Part shown: positions 28,401 through 36,137 of the stretch, one piece after another | Layout of the letters: each line of letters begins with the position of its first letter | Position numbering within the stretch: position 1 is the stretch's first letter | Translations under genes and position numbers: made by a program | NCBI GenBank assembly: GCA_002256395.1 | Contig: NKJG01000003.1 | Location: 124,001-188,000 of the forward strand | Reading direction: 5' to 3' | DNA from: Bacteroidetes bacterium B1(2017) | GTDB taxonomy: Bacteria; Bacteroidota; Bacteroidia; UKL13-3 | DNA: 64,000 nucleotides | Notes under the pieces: generated by a model | What the model saw: the letters and a program-made list of their open reading frames with translations, nothing else | Databases searched by the model: none | Told to the model about the DNA's origin: nothing

Positions 28401-29691
28401 CACAATAGGGGTTTTGGAGTGTGTCGTTATTAAGTCCGGTAGATGGACTCCATTTAAAACTTAAAGGTATAGAGCCAGTATAATTTACTATGGCATTTAA
28501 GTGGGTAGTGTCGCCACAAGTTACAGATTTTATTTTGCCTGCATTTAGCGTAAGAGGGTTTACGGTAATGGTTACATTACTAGTAAGAATACATCCATTA
28601 ACTTTAGCACTTACAAAATAGTTAGTGCTTTCGGCTGGTCGTGCAATGGGGTTAGAAAGGGTAGAATCTGATAAACCAAGTGCAGGCCACCAACGCACCG
28701 AATCGGGTGCCCATTGCCTATAGATGGCTCCCCCAAAACCAGCTGTAAAACCAACAGTTTCGCTTGGAAAAAAGATGGCACGCGTGCCAATAAAAGGAGC
28801 ATTTGGTGCTTGCTTTAAGGTGGTAAAACCATTGTTTGTTTTGTAAATATTGCCCGAAGCAATATAGCCTGTTGTAGGTGTGCTAAAGAATAGTTTTCCA
28901 TAGGCAGCACTATAAGGTAAATTAACCCAAGTGGCACCTGCATCGGTGGTTTTTAATATAAAGCCACTGCCTGCCACGCCGCTTGCATAGCCTGTTGTGG
29001 CTGTGTTGAACCAAATGGAAGTGATATTGCAATAGTTAAAATAAAACTGTTGGGTCCAAGTAGCACCGCCATTTGTGGTTTTAAGAATTCCTCCGCCATA
29101 GCCTCCAACAAACCCTGTTAAAGAGTCGGTAAAGAATACAGTATTAAAGTTATAGCTATAGCCAGTGCTTAAGCTTGTCCAAGTACTGCCTCCATCAATG
29201 GTTTTTAACACTGTTCCCGCATATCCAACGGCGTAACCTATTGTGGCGCTTGTAAAAAATACATCTTCTAAGTTGTTTGTTGTTCCGCTGGTAAGACTTG
29301 CAAAGTTTGCACCCGCATTTGTTGTTTTAAGTATAGTGCCTTGTTCGCCTACAGAAAAGCCAAGGTTTGAACCAATAAATTTTATGGATCTAAGGTTAAC
29401 ATAGGTGCCCGTGTTAAGTGTGCTAAAGGAATTTCCTTGGTTAATTGTTTTTAATACAATGCCGCTATCGCCCGCAAAATAGCCTGTTGTGCTAGAGGTG
29501 AAGTATAAAGCAGATAAATGTTTGCTAGTGCCACTGCTAAGCAATTGCCAATTAGATTCGGCATTCAGAGGTACTGTTTCGCCGCAAATAATGGTGGCAT
29601 CTGTACCTGCATCTAAAATACATTGGGCTTTTAGGCTAAGAGTAATTCCTATGCTGCATAGCATAAGTATGGCAGTCATTAACTTTTTCAT
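25411..29691 (-). CDS. Giant T9SS surface protein with two seven-repeat YCF48-like propellers
   Basis: 1426 residues with a signal peptide ending LKAQ (about 1-23). Two clusters of YCF48/BNR-like repeats, each of the type GYxxGxxGxIxKTxxGGxxW, lie at about 45-335 and 490-800. I count seven repeats in each, enough for two seven-bladed propellers. Between and after them are SprB/PKD-like units with the recurring pattern DAG...V.CG...L. and TYTWSPS-type ends (about 335-475 and 800-1160). A fibronectin-like module follows (about 1230-1340), then a T9SS sorting domain (KLFPNPAQNQVEI, ending RMFVKY). Likely a surface adhesin or scaffold; no catalytic residues recognised. Confidence 0.85.
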   Translation of the reverse strand: MKKLMTAILMLCSIGITLSLKAQCILDAGTDATIICGETVPLNAESNWQLLSSGTSKHLSALYFTSSTTGYFAGDSGIVLKTINQGNSFSTLNTGTYVNLRSIKFIGSNLGFSVGEQGTILKTTNAGANFASLTSGTTNNLEDVFFTSATIGYAVGYAGTVLKTIDGGSTWTSLSTGYSYNFNTVFFTDSLTGFVGGYGGGILKTTNGGATWTQQFYFNYCNITSIWFNTATTGYASGVAGSGFILKTTDAGATWVNLPYSAAYGKLFFSTPTTGYIASGNIYKTNNGFTTLKQAPNAPFIGTRAIFFPSETVGFTAGFGGAIYRQWAPDSVRWWPALGLSDSTLSNPIARPAESTNYFVSAKVNGCILTSNVTITVNPLTLNAGKIKSVTCGDTTHLNAIVNYTGSIPLSFKWSPSTGLNNDTLQNPYCVLYSNAIYIAKATSSNGCVASDTLTIYQNFSVKVGSDRSIYCSKETQLSIQVEWIKGNSGTLETLKSIYFTSTDTGFASSSNSLFTTYNAGITWNAKSFGANYLVNKVFFRNSQIGFASAFNSLSMSGTVLKTTNGGNTWSAQTLGGNYNVPAIWFTNDYTGYAIANPGKILRTLNGGSSWLIVNTGSSYALNNIYFTSTTTGYAVGTMGTILKTTNAGLSWSPQSSGVTNELTAIYFISADTGYVVGNTNTFLKTTNGGATWTSIPVNTSTLVWYNLNDVYFTNANIGYAASSYTWMYGIQNPSGTIFKTTNAGATWERMYADSSYPIYAIYFNASGQGFAGGGNGALFNSPLPADNYTWAPAYGLSSSTSSNPIAKPTHTTTYIVTGNKGNCSLQDTITVSVLNLPIDAGNEQKVVCGDIPKLVPNNVYVEIDAARYGSTWSIKDSSNKTILSSIADSIYRGYMYLPDGNYTYIGYPQVIPPPQRIRIIPFASNDSISEFNLAPMGSPVTRSFKITTQPHYTFTYTPTPSSINPTSTSSKYYLSMTTTDGCLSKDSVVVVPSALKVNAGSNKSIICGALVALDTLKTNYTGSASLQVFYWPGKTLSDSLSYWPKANPITSTNYIVFASTQNGCFAADTLEVLVNPLSIHGMPLLVTCNKLDTLKTTSNYTGNTPLTYTWSPSINLDSVHKAAPIVHALNQVKYEVKIETSNGCIAKDSIEVTLENPAPEPICMVGVTVNNFNELIITKRNNPTLDSIFISKETNTTGNYQRIGSLSYTQSLVFVDSNANPMVQSNKYVLNLKDICGLVSNQSAAHKTMHLTINKGTGTIWNLIWSAYEGFTVATYNIYRGTDSSNLSLIGTSSGSNSSYTDLSAPSGDFFYQVEIINPNACDPGKTYNSSKSNKANTKTTGLFEPSAYNNWIKLFPNPAQNQVEIEIANNSQAIQLFVLSIEGKLLLNQEGAQTKLDISSLAPGVYYLGVRTSNQIGFRMFVKY

Positions 29692-29805
29692 ACTCCTTGG
29701 TAATTAAAGAACAAAGTTCGCCCTAAACCAAGCGCCTAATCTTGACCCTAGAGCAGTTTGAATAGAATTGAAATCATTTTGTTTTTGGAATATATAATGT
29801 AATTT

Positions 29806-30075
29806 GTGGTTCGACAGGCTCACCAACCTTTTGTGGTCGCTGGTAGTGGAAGAAAGTCGCTGGTCGCTGGTGGGGGAAGAAGGTCGCTGGTTTTTTAGTT
29901 TGTAAAAGGTGAGGTTCGACAAGCTCACCTTGACGTTTGTCGAAAGGGAACGTTTGCCGAAGGGAACGTCACCCTGAGCTTGTCGAAGGGGGGGGCTTCA
30001 ACTAAGAAAAAGCATTCTTAATTGAGTTTGTCGAAACGACGCAACTCGCAACATTTTCGATGAAAGGCAAACTTT
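29806..30075. repeat. Gene-free region with palindromic repeat element, copy 2
   Basis: The gap 29692-30172 holds no credible gene apart from a promoter at its right end. It has a degenerate GGTTCGACAGGCTCACC (29808-29824), then GAGGTTCGACAAGCTCACCT (29911-29930), two short GGGAACGT units (29946-29969), CCCTGAGCTTGTCGAAGGG (29972-29990), GGGGCTTCAAC and GCATTCTTAATTGAG (to 30025), and CGCAACATTTTCGATGAAAG (30047-30066). The same ordered blocks occur at 25068-25390, on either side of the giant propeller gene. Confidence 0.8.
29836..29893. repeat. GTCGCTGGT repeat array
   Basis: Four copies of GTCGCTGGT (starting 29836, 29856, 29863 and 29883), spaced by purine-rich GAAGAAA-type linkers. The same word recurs at 46629-46682 and, with an inverted array, at 52327-52424. 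Confidence 0.7.
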
Positions 30076-30114
30076 CTTAGAAAGTAATTTCCTAAAAGAT
30101 TTTCTCCAATTTTA

Positions 30115-30122
30115 TATATTTG
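30115..30122 (+). promoter_or_regulatory. Bacteroidota -7 box for the 30.2-kb gene set
   Basis: TATATTTG, exact TAnnTTTG match, 50 bp before the ATG at 30173. No TTTG at the usual -33 distance. It follows the repeat element and probably drives the VOC, DHFR-like and hydrolase genes. Confidence 0.45.
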
Positions 30123-30172
30123 TTTTCATACCAAACTTAAACTCTAAATACTCACACCTATAACTTAAAACC

Positions 30173-30598
30173 ATGGCTAAAGTAGCAATCTATCTTAACT
30201 TTCAAGGCAAAACCGAGGAGGCCTTTAACTTTTACAAATCGATATTTAACACAGAATTTTCGGCTGATATTTTTAGAATGGGCGGCATGGGTTCGCCAGA
30301 ACTACCTGAAGAAGACAAAAACAAAGTGATGCATGTGGCCTTACCTACCTTAAATGGCGTAGAAATTAGGGGTACTGATAATTTAGAAAGCATGGGTCAT
30401 TTTACTAAAATTGGTAATAATACTACCATTTACTTAGAGCCTGATACAAGAGAAGAAACAGAAAGAATCTTTGGTTTATTAGCTGAAGGTGGAAGTGATT
30501 TGGCTCCCCTAGCAGAACAAATGTGGGGTGCACTTTGGGGTTGTTGTTTAGATAAATACGGTATCCGCTGGATGCTTAATTTTCCGTTGAAAAAGTAA
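30173..30598 (+). CDS. PhnB-like VOC (glyoxalase/dioxygenase-fold) protein
   Basis: 141 residues. The whole protein is one vicinal oxygen chelate domain of the PhnB/3-demethylubiquinone methyltransferase-like type: YLNFQGKTEEAFNFYKSIF at the N-terminus, MHVALPTLNGVEIRGTD in the middle and MWGALWGCCLDKYGIRWML at the C-terminus. No definite substrate is known for this subfamily. First of three closely spaced same-strand genes (17 bp and 1 bp gaps). Confidence 0.88.
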   Translation: MAKVAIYLNFQGKTEEAFNFYKSIFNTEFSADIFRMGGMGSPELPEEDKNKVMHVALPTLNGVEIRGTDNLESMGHFTKIGNNTTIYLEPDTREETERIFGLLAEGGSDLAPLAEQMWGALWGCCLDKYGIRWMLNFPLKK

Positions 30599-30615
30599 TT
30601 ATTAAACTAAAACCT

Positions 30616-31188
30616 ATGAGAAAAATAATTTCCTTCATGCACATATCGCTAGATGGCTTTGTGGCGGGACCAAATGGTGAAATGGATTGGATAAACGTGA
30701 ATAGTGAAATGTTTGAGCACGTTGAAAATAGAATTGGTAAAGGCGATACAGCTTTATATGGTAGAAAAACATTTGAAATGATGGAAGGCTATTGGCCCAC
30801 CGCAGCCGATCAACCGAATGCCACCAACCACGATAGAGTTCATTCTAAATGGTATAGCCAAATTAAGAAAGTAGTCTTATCTAAAACTTTATCGGAGGCC
30901 GATTTTAGAAATACTCAAGTTATTAAGGATAATTTAGTGGAGCAAATTCAAGAGCTAAAACAAGGTAATGGAAATGAGATTTTGTTGTTTGGAAGTCCTA
31001 CCGCAACCCATGCACTTATACAGCATAATTTAATTGATGGCTATTGGTTGTTTGTGAACCCTGTTGTTTTAGGTGAAGGTATTCCTTTGTTTAAAGATGT
31101 TCAAGAAAAAACTAAGCTGAACCTAGTTGCTACAACGCAATTTGCCTGTGGTGTTACCGAGTTGAGTTACGAGTTGGCTGCAAAGTAG
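30616..31188 (+). CDS. RibD C-terminal / dihydrofolate reductase-like protein
   Basis: 190 residues. The fold is recognisable from MRKIISFMHISLDGFVAGPN at the start, LYGRKTFEMMEGYW, ILLFGSPTATHALIQHNLID and VNPVVLGEGIPLF. The family are NAD(P)H-dependent reductases of uncertain substrate. Starts 17 bp after the VOC gene; the downstream hydrolase starts 1 bp after its stop, so the three are likely one transcript. Confidence 0.88.
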   Translation: MRKIISFMHISLDGFVAGPNGEMDWINVNSEMFEHVENRIGKGDTALYGRKTFEMMEGYWPTAADQPNATNHDRVHSKWYSQIKKVVLSKTLSEADFRNTQVIKDNLVEQIQELKQGNGNEILLFGSPTATHALIQHNLIDGYWLFVNPVVLGEGIPLFKDVQEKTKLNLVATTQFACGVTELSYELAAK

Positions 31189-31189
31189 A

Positions 31190-31969
31190 ATGGCAAAAAA
31201 CTACGCTCCTAAGCAACGGCACAAGAATGGGCATTTGGTTCAGCTTGCAAACTTGGAGCTATACTATGAAGAGTACGGCCAAGGTAAACCACTCTTGCTA
31301 TTGCATGGCTTTGGAGGCTGCACACAAAATTGGCAACCCTTTGTGGCCGAGTTTGCGAAGCACTTTCGCCTACTTCTAGTTGATTTGCGTGGACATGGTT
31401 ACTCAACTAATCCTAGCAATACCTTTACCCATGCGCAAGCGGCAGAAGATGTGTTTGAGTTATTGGAAAGCATAGGCGTAAGTGAATTCTCGGCCATGGG
31501 AATGAGCACAGGCGGCATGGTGTTGCTGCATATGGCAACAAAGCAAGTTTCTAGAATTAATTCTATTGTATTAATTAGTGCTACCTCACATTTTCCAAAT
31601 GAAGCCCGTGCTATTATGCAAAGAGTTTCTTATGCCACCATGCCTACAGAAGTAAAAGAAATGTATACCGAGTGTGCAAAGCATGGCGAGGAGCAAATAA
31701 GGCAACTTATAAGTCAATTTAATGCCCTGAGTCAAGATTGTAGCGATATGAATTTTACTCCTCAAAGCTTATCAACTATTCAGGCCCGAACACTACTCGT
31801 GCATGGCGAAAGAGATGCCTTTTTTTCTACAGAAATTGCTAAAAATTTGCACGATTCAATTCCTCAATCTTCTCTTTGGCTTATTCCCAATGGAGAGCAT
31901 GTTCCAATATATAATTCAGCTGTTCCATTTAGTTCCATGGCCCTTGATTTTCTTTTGGAAGCTGAATAG
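31190..31969 (+). CDS. Alpha/beta-fold hydrolase
   Basis: 259 residues, no signal peptide, cytoplasmic. Oxyanion region LLLLHGFGGCTQNW; nucleophile elbow G104-M-S106-T-G108; Asp210 in VHGERDAFF; His238 in PNGEHVP, a complete catalytic triad. It resembles RsbQ, haloperoxidase and ester hydrolases; the substrate is unknown. Close contrast with the T9SS hydrolase at 2808, which lacks its Ser. Confidence 0.9.
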   Translation: MAKNYAPKQRHKNGHLVQLANLELYYEEYGQGKPLLLLHGFGGCTQNWQPFVAEFAKHFRLLLVDLRGHGYSTNPSNTFTHAQAAEDVFELLESIGVSEFSAMGMSTGGMVLLHMATKQVSRINSIVLISATSHFPNEARAIMQRVSYATMPTEVKEMYTECAKHGEEQIRQLISQFNALSQDCSDMNFTPQSLSTIQARTLLVHGERDAFFSTEIAKNLHDSIPQSSLWLIPNGEHVPIYNSAVPFSSMALDFLLEAE

Positions 31970-31995
31970 GGAGAACTAAAACTAAGAAAAGAAGT

Positions 31996-32892
31996 ATGCA
32001 ATCAACTAGCTTTAAAGAAGAGAAAGGGGGTAAACAGAGAGATTCTGTTTCTGAGTATTGGCTACCATTTGAGGATGGAAAAACGATAGGAACACTTGGT
32101 TCTGAAGGTGGAAGTATTGTGATGGATCTAGAACATGTAAAAGGCGCTCGGGTAACCTTAGAAAGGGAGTGTGGTTCTATTCCATTTGCCATTACCATTG
32201 GAATTTATGGCTTACTATTTCATACCCATTTTGAAGGGGATAGTGAACATGCAGAGAGATATGTGGAGCTTAAAAAGGCTCAAATAAATACTGTCATTGA
32301 ACATTATGAACTTCCTCTTGAGTCTCGCAATACCGATTGGAGTGATGCCTTTAATCTATTAATGGATGAACTTAGCGATATGGTGGGTGTTAGAAAAGAT
32401 GAGCAGAAATTCTCTGAAGTTGGTTCTATAAATAGGGGTGATAGTGAAATAGTAAAGATGCTTGTTGCTGCCTTTGGAGTTGTACTAGGAAATGTATTAC
32501 TCGATCATTTTTTTGCTCCTTTTGGAATGATGCTCATGCCAATTGCGTTAACAATTAGTGCGTCTATTGCTGCTTTTTCTACTACAAATTTAAATGTTAT
32601 TAGTAAAAGTTTTCTTGTTTACGGATTGGTAGCCCTGCAGGATATTGGCATTAAATTATATGGCGGAGGTTCGCATGATAGTGAGGGGCAAGCTTGGATA
32701 CATATGATGTTGTTTATTTCTTTTGTGCCAACTTTTGTGATCCTTGTTTTAAGTACAGTGAAAGCTAAGGAAGAATCAAATTCAACTAAAATAAGTGCCA
32801 TTCTCATTTTTCTATTTCTACTCTATATGCACTTTATGCTCTTTAAAGACCTGGGCTTAGGTCGCTATTATTGGTATCATTGGAACGGGTAG
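31996..32892 (+). CDS. Membrane protein of unknown function
   Basis: 298 residues. The N-terminal half (1-150) is soluble and polar, with strand-like segments such as GSIVMDLEHVKGARVTLE. The C-terminal half has about five hydrophobic segments (about 155-175, 178-198, 205-222, 235-255, 265-285). No family recognised. It follows the hydrolase after 26 bp and may be the last gene of that transcript. Confidence 0.7.
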   Translation: MQSTSFKEEKGGKQRDSVSEYWLPFEDGKTIGTLGSEGGSIVMDLEHVKGARVTLERECGSIPFAITIGIYGLLFHTHFEGDSEHAERYVELKKAQINTVIEHYELPLESRNTDWSDAFNLLMDELSDMVGVRKDEQKFSEVGSINRGDSEIVKMLVAAFGVVLGNVLLDHFFAPFGMMLMPIALTISASIAAFSTTNLNVISKSFLVYGLVALQDIGIKLYGGGSHDSEGQAWIHMMLFISFVPTFVILVLSTVKAKEESNSTKISAILIFLFLLYMHFMLFKDLGLGRYYWYHWNG

Positions 32893-32952
32893 GGAAAATT
32901 AATTAGCAAAGAGGTAGGCATAAACAAAAAGAGCAAGTATATTTATCTTGAC

Positions 32953-33375
32953 ATGAACATACAAGAACAAATAAAGGAATATATTTTAAGTTGTGCCGAA
33001 CCTAAGCGCAGCGATATGCAAGAACTACATACGCAAATTTTGCGTTTGAAACCAAACACCAAACTTTGGTTTTTAGATGGCAAAAATAGTGAAGGCAAAA
33101 TTGTTTCGAACCCAAATATTGGGTATGGTGAACTTACTATGAACTATGCCGATGGCAGCACAAGAGAGTTTTATCAAGTCGGTTTAAGTGCCAATACAAC
33201 TGGAATCTCGGTGTATATAATGGGAATAGAAGATAAAACTTTTTTGCTTCAAACCTTTGGAAAAGATCTTGGCAAAGCGAGCGTAAGCGGCTATTGCATA
33301 AAGTTTAAGAAGTTGAGCGATATACAGCTTGAAGTACTTTTGAACGCTATTCGATTTGGGTTTGAAGAGAAATAG
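32953..33375 (+). CDS. DUF1801-type protein
   Basis: 140 residues. The sequence fits the DUF1801 family: AEPKRSDMQELHTQI, KLWFLDGKNSEGKIVSNP, GYGELTMNYADGSTREFYQV, GISVYIMGIEDKT and YCIKFKKLSDI. The family is small, cytoplasmic and of unknown function, related to the YdhG fold. No signal peptide. It starts 60 bp after the membrane protein gene. Confidence 0.82.
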   Translation: MNIQEQIKEYILSCAEPKRSDMQELHTQILRLKPNTKLWFLDGKNSEGKIVSNPNIGYGELTMNYADGSTREFYQVGLSANTTGISVYIMGIEDKTFLLQTFGKDLGKASVSGYCIKFKKLSDIQLEVLLNAIRFGFEEK

Positions 33376-33507
33376 GCATATGTGGGTTTGTAACAACTTG
33401 ACCCCTTATTTGGATCAGCCATGTATCATTGCCTAACTTATTTTTTTTGTTAAATTCGTTAGAAGGGAAACCTAACAAGCCCTAAAAAAACTTAACAAAC
33501 TAAACTC

Positions 33508-33828
33508 ATGAAATTTTTAATTGTAGCATCTTACTCTGCGGAGGGTGCAAAAGGAGTGCTTAAATCCACTGGTGGTTCAAGCAGAAAGCAAGCAACAGAA
33601 CGAATGATTAACGAACTTGGTGGTAAGTTAGAATCGTTTTATTATGTAACTAATTGCGATGCATATGTAACTTGTGAATTGCCTGATGCAGCAGCTGCGG
33701 CTGCCATTGCTCTTAGAATTAAGGCGAGTGGATTTGGTAGCATTGTTACGCATTTGCTTTTAGAAGTAGAACAAGTAGATAGAGCTACGGCCTTAGCGGT
33801 TCATTATCCTGGTCCGGGTAACGATTAA
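33508..33828 (+). CDS. GYD domain protein
   Basis: 106 residues, a single GYD-family ferredoxin-like domain: FLIVASYSAEGAKGVLKS, LGGKLESFYYVTNCDAYV and DAAAAAAIALRIKASGFGS. The function is unknown; the fold suggests dimeric small-molecule binding. Followed by a good terminator. Confidence 0.88.
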   Translation: MKFLIVASYSAEGAKGVLKSTGGSSRKQATERMINELGGKLESFYYVTNCDAYVTCELPDAAAAAAIALRIKASGFGSIVTHLLLEVEQVDRATALAVHYPGPGND

Positions 33829-33847
33829 GCGAACTAGTGTGCTATTT

Positions 33848-33890
33848 AAAAGCGTTTGTTTAAATTAGTTTAAGCAAACGCTTTTTTTTT
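33848..33890 (+). terminator. Terminator after the GYD gene
   Basis: Stem of 11 bp (AAAAGCGTTTG, 33848-33858, with CAAACGCTTTT, 33875-33885), an inner AT-rich loop, then an uninterrupted T run to 33890. It starts 20 bp after the GYD stop codon. Confidence 0.88.
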
Positions 33891-33961
33891 CGTTTGTTTA
33901 ATTGGATTCAAAAATAAATATTGAACAATAATTCACCTGTCTTTAAGCCAATTTTGAACCT

Positions 33962-34417
33962 ATGAAATTAATTATAACTATGCTGTGTTTTTTATGTTCT
34001 ACACAGCTATTTGGACAAACAGTAAACACACAGCTAGATACGGCTTTGGCGAAGAAATTAGGTGCCGATGAGTACGGGATGAAAAAGTATGTATTTGTAA
34101 TACTTAAAACAGGAAGCAATAAAACTACTGATAAGAAATTTATTGATAGTTGTTTTGTTGGGCATCTGGCTAATATCACAAGACTTGCCAAGCAAAACCA
34201 ACTTATTATAGCAGGGCCATTTGGGAAAAATGAAGCAGATTTTAGAGGGCTGTTTATTTTAAACGTGCCTAATGTAACAGAAGCAAATTTACTTTTAGAA
34301 ACCGACCCTGCTATTAAATCCAATTTATTAAAGGCCGAACTTTATCCGTGGTATGGCTCTGCCGCCATTTCTGAATATTTAGATTTTCATGATAAAATAT
34401 GGAAGAAGAAACCTTAG
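33962..34417 (+). CDS. Secreted YciI-like domain protein
   Basis: 151 residues. Signal peptide ends FGQT (about residue 19). The mature part is a YCII-related ferredoxin-like domain: MKKYVFVILKTGSN, HLANITRLAKQNQLIIAGPFG, FRGLFILNVPNVTEAN and LLKAELYPWYG. Cytoplasmic YciI proteins are common, whereas export of this domain is typical of Bacteroidota. The function is unknown. The next gene starts 3 bp after the stop. Confidence 0.85.
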   Translation: MKLIITMLCFLCSTQLFGQTVNTQLDTALAKKLGADEYGMKKYVFVILKTGSNKTTDKKFIDSCFVGHLANITRLAKQNQLIIAGPFGKNEADFRGLFILNVPNVTEANLLLETDPAIKSNLLKAELYPWYGSAAISEYLDFHDKIWKKKP

Positions 34418-34420
34418 GAG

Positions 34421-35212
34421 ATGGAATATTTATCAGAAACTTTTAAAGTAATACTTGTGCTTCTTTTTACAGGGGTGCTAATGATAGTATTTTTTCAATT
34501 ATTTAAACTCTATCAATCCTATAGAGAAAAGAAAATAATAGAACGGGTTGCGCAATTAATGTATACTTCCTATTCCATGATTCATGAGGATGGGTTTGTT
34601 TTAGAGCCTGTTGATGCAACTAGGTTCAAAACGATAGATCTTAAGTTTGTTAATTCAGTTTCCGCGAACCTTACTCAGTTAAATTTTTTTTTAGCTGGAG
34701 ATTTTAATTTAGCCAAGACGGATAATTCCAAGGTGAATTTTCCGGTGTTTTATAGATTGCTTTTTCATACAAGCGGCACGATGAGTGCAAGTATATATCA
34801 TTCGAAAAGTAATGCTGCATTGCATAAAGTAGTTGAATTCACAACAGAATTTAGGGGTGGTCCCATGTTTATCACCTCCAATAGTACTTTAATTGCAAAG
34901 CTAAACTACCCCGAGGCTATTTTGTTTGAGTACCAAAATGCCCATACTTTACCCGATTTATTGAACCATCATAGAAATAGAATTGAGCAGTTTAAAGCAG
35001 CGAGTGCTAAAGAAATTGAGAAGATACATACGGAGGAGGATTATAAAAAGCATTATAGGCGAAAGACATTAATTGAGAAGCAATTCCGTGGCAATATGTT
35101 AAAGGAAGATATGGTAGATGAATTAAGGCGACTGTTTTTTAAAATAAAGAAAGAGCAAGTACTCCAAAAAATTGCCGATAGAATAATTGAATTGCGAAGC
35201 GTTTCTAAGTAG
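34421..35212 (+). CDS. Membrane-anchored protein of unknown function
   Basis: 263 residues. One N-terminal transmembrane helix (about 9-30), then a charged cytoplasmic-type region with a likely coiled coil at about 185-260 (NRIEQFKAASAKEIEKIH, EKQFRGNMLKEDMVDELR). No family recognised. Three bases after the YciI gene, so probably co-transcribed. Confidence 0.65.
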   Translation: MEYLSETFKVILVLLFTGVLMIVFFQLFKLYQSYREKKIIERVAQLMYTSYSMIHEDGFVLEPVDATRFKTIDLKFVNSVSANLTQLNFFLAGDFNLAKTDNSKVNFPVFYRLLFHTSGTMSASIYHSKSNAALHKVVEFTTEFRGGPMFITSNSTLIAKLNYPEAILFEYQNAHTLPDLLNHHRNRIEQFKAASAKEIEKIHTEEDYKKHYRRKTLIEKQFRGNMLKEDMVDELRRLFFKIKKEQVLQKIADRIIELRSVSK

Positions 35213-35301
35213 GAATAGATGTATTTTTTGAAATAATAGGATCTATCAAACAGATTTGAAACGTGCATTTAAAAAAGTAAATTGCCTAACATTACTTAAG
35301 A

Positions 35302-36132
35302 ATGAGAAAAATTATTTTATTGCTGGCCCTGCTAGCGCAAATTACATGTTACGGGCAAGCCCCAAATGAGATTTTATTTAGGGTTCATTACAATCCCGAA
35401 AAAACATATAACAGAGTTGCTGTGCAAGATTCGAAAATTATCATGCGGTATAAGGGGTCTAATGAAATACTGAAAGTGTTGAAGGAACAGGGCTTGGAAA
35501 ACCCTACAATAAAAGAGAAAACTTCAAGCACTGAAACCATATTAAAAACTGGAAAACTCATAGATAGTTCAAGCTTTCCGTTGGTTATGGAAATGGTTAA
35601 AATTGAAACGAATGAAAAAAGTAGTATTGATTTAAATGGAATGCTAATTTATGGTCGTGGTTATTTTACTAGACCAATTACCTTCGATTCCATTCATTCG
35701 GCTTCCTTAACCGAGAAGGATAAAGACTTTTTGCTTCCAGTTCTTCAAAAATTATTCTCGCAATTAAACTTCCCCGAAAAGACCTTAAAAATTGGAGATA
35801 CCATGATGGTAGAGTCTCCAATTTCAATTCCAGTAGCTAGTATGAACATTGAAATGAATATTACTACCGTATATAAATTGATAAGTATAAAAAATGGGAA
35901 AGCAAATTTTGATGTTTCACAGTTTTATACCATGAAGTCGGTCATTAAAAAATATCCTATGGAGGGCACTGGGTCAGGAAAGGGGAGCTTGGTTTATGAT
36001 ATTAATGAAAACTATTATATTTCCTTGAATGTAGATTCAGAAATGAAACTTAATTTGCAAATGGAGTCTGTAGGACTTGAATTAACCTCTAAAAGCCGCC
36101 TTTCGCAGAAATCCCAAATTGCTAAAAATTAA
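35302..36132 (+). CDS. Secreted protein of unknown function (possibly DUF6263-like)
   Basis: 276 residues. Signal peptide to about CYGQ-AP. The middle has beta-rich stretches (SSIDLNGMLIYGRGYFTRPI, KTLKIGDTMMVESPISIPVA) of the kind found in DUF6263 proteins, and a C-terminal NENYYISLNVDSEMKLNL. The assignment to that family is from memory of pattern and weak. A second secreted protein gene starts 5 bp downstream. Confidence 0.65.
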   Translation: MRKIILLLALLAQITCYGQAPNEILFRVHYNPEKTYNRVAVQDSKIIMRYKGSNEILKVLKEQGLENPTIKEKTSSTETILKTGKLIDSSSFPLVMEMVKIETNEKSSIDLNGMLIYGRGYFTRPITFDSIHSASLTEKDKDFLLPVLQKLFSQLNFPEKTLKIGDTMMVESPISIPVASMNIEMNITTVYKLISIKNGKANFDVSQFYTMKSVIKKYPMEGTGSGKGSLVYDINENYYISLNVDSEMKLNLQMESVGLELTSKSRLSQKSQIAKN

Positions 36133-36137
36133 ATACC

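Noticed and set aside
29704..29928. 74-codon minus-strand open frame
   Set aside because: Translated GTCGCTGGT repeats give the Ser-Asp-Gln-Arg-rich stretch; no homologous domain.
30173..31969. Possible resistance cassette (VOC, DHFR-like, hydrolase)
   Set aside because: No mobile-element flanks or known resistance residues; more likely ordinary accessory genes.
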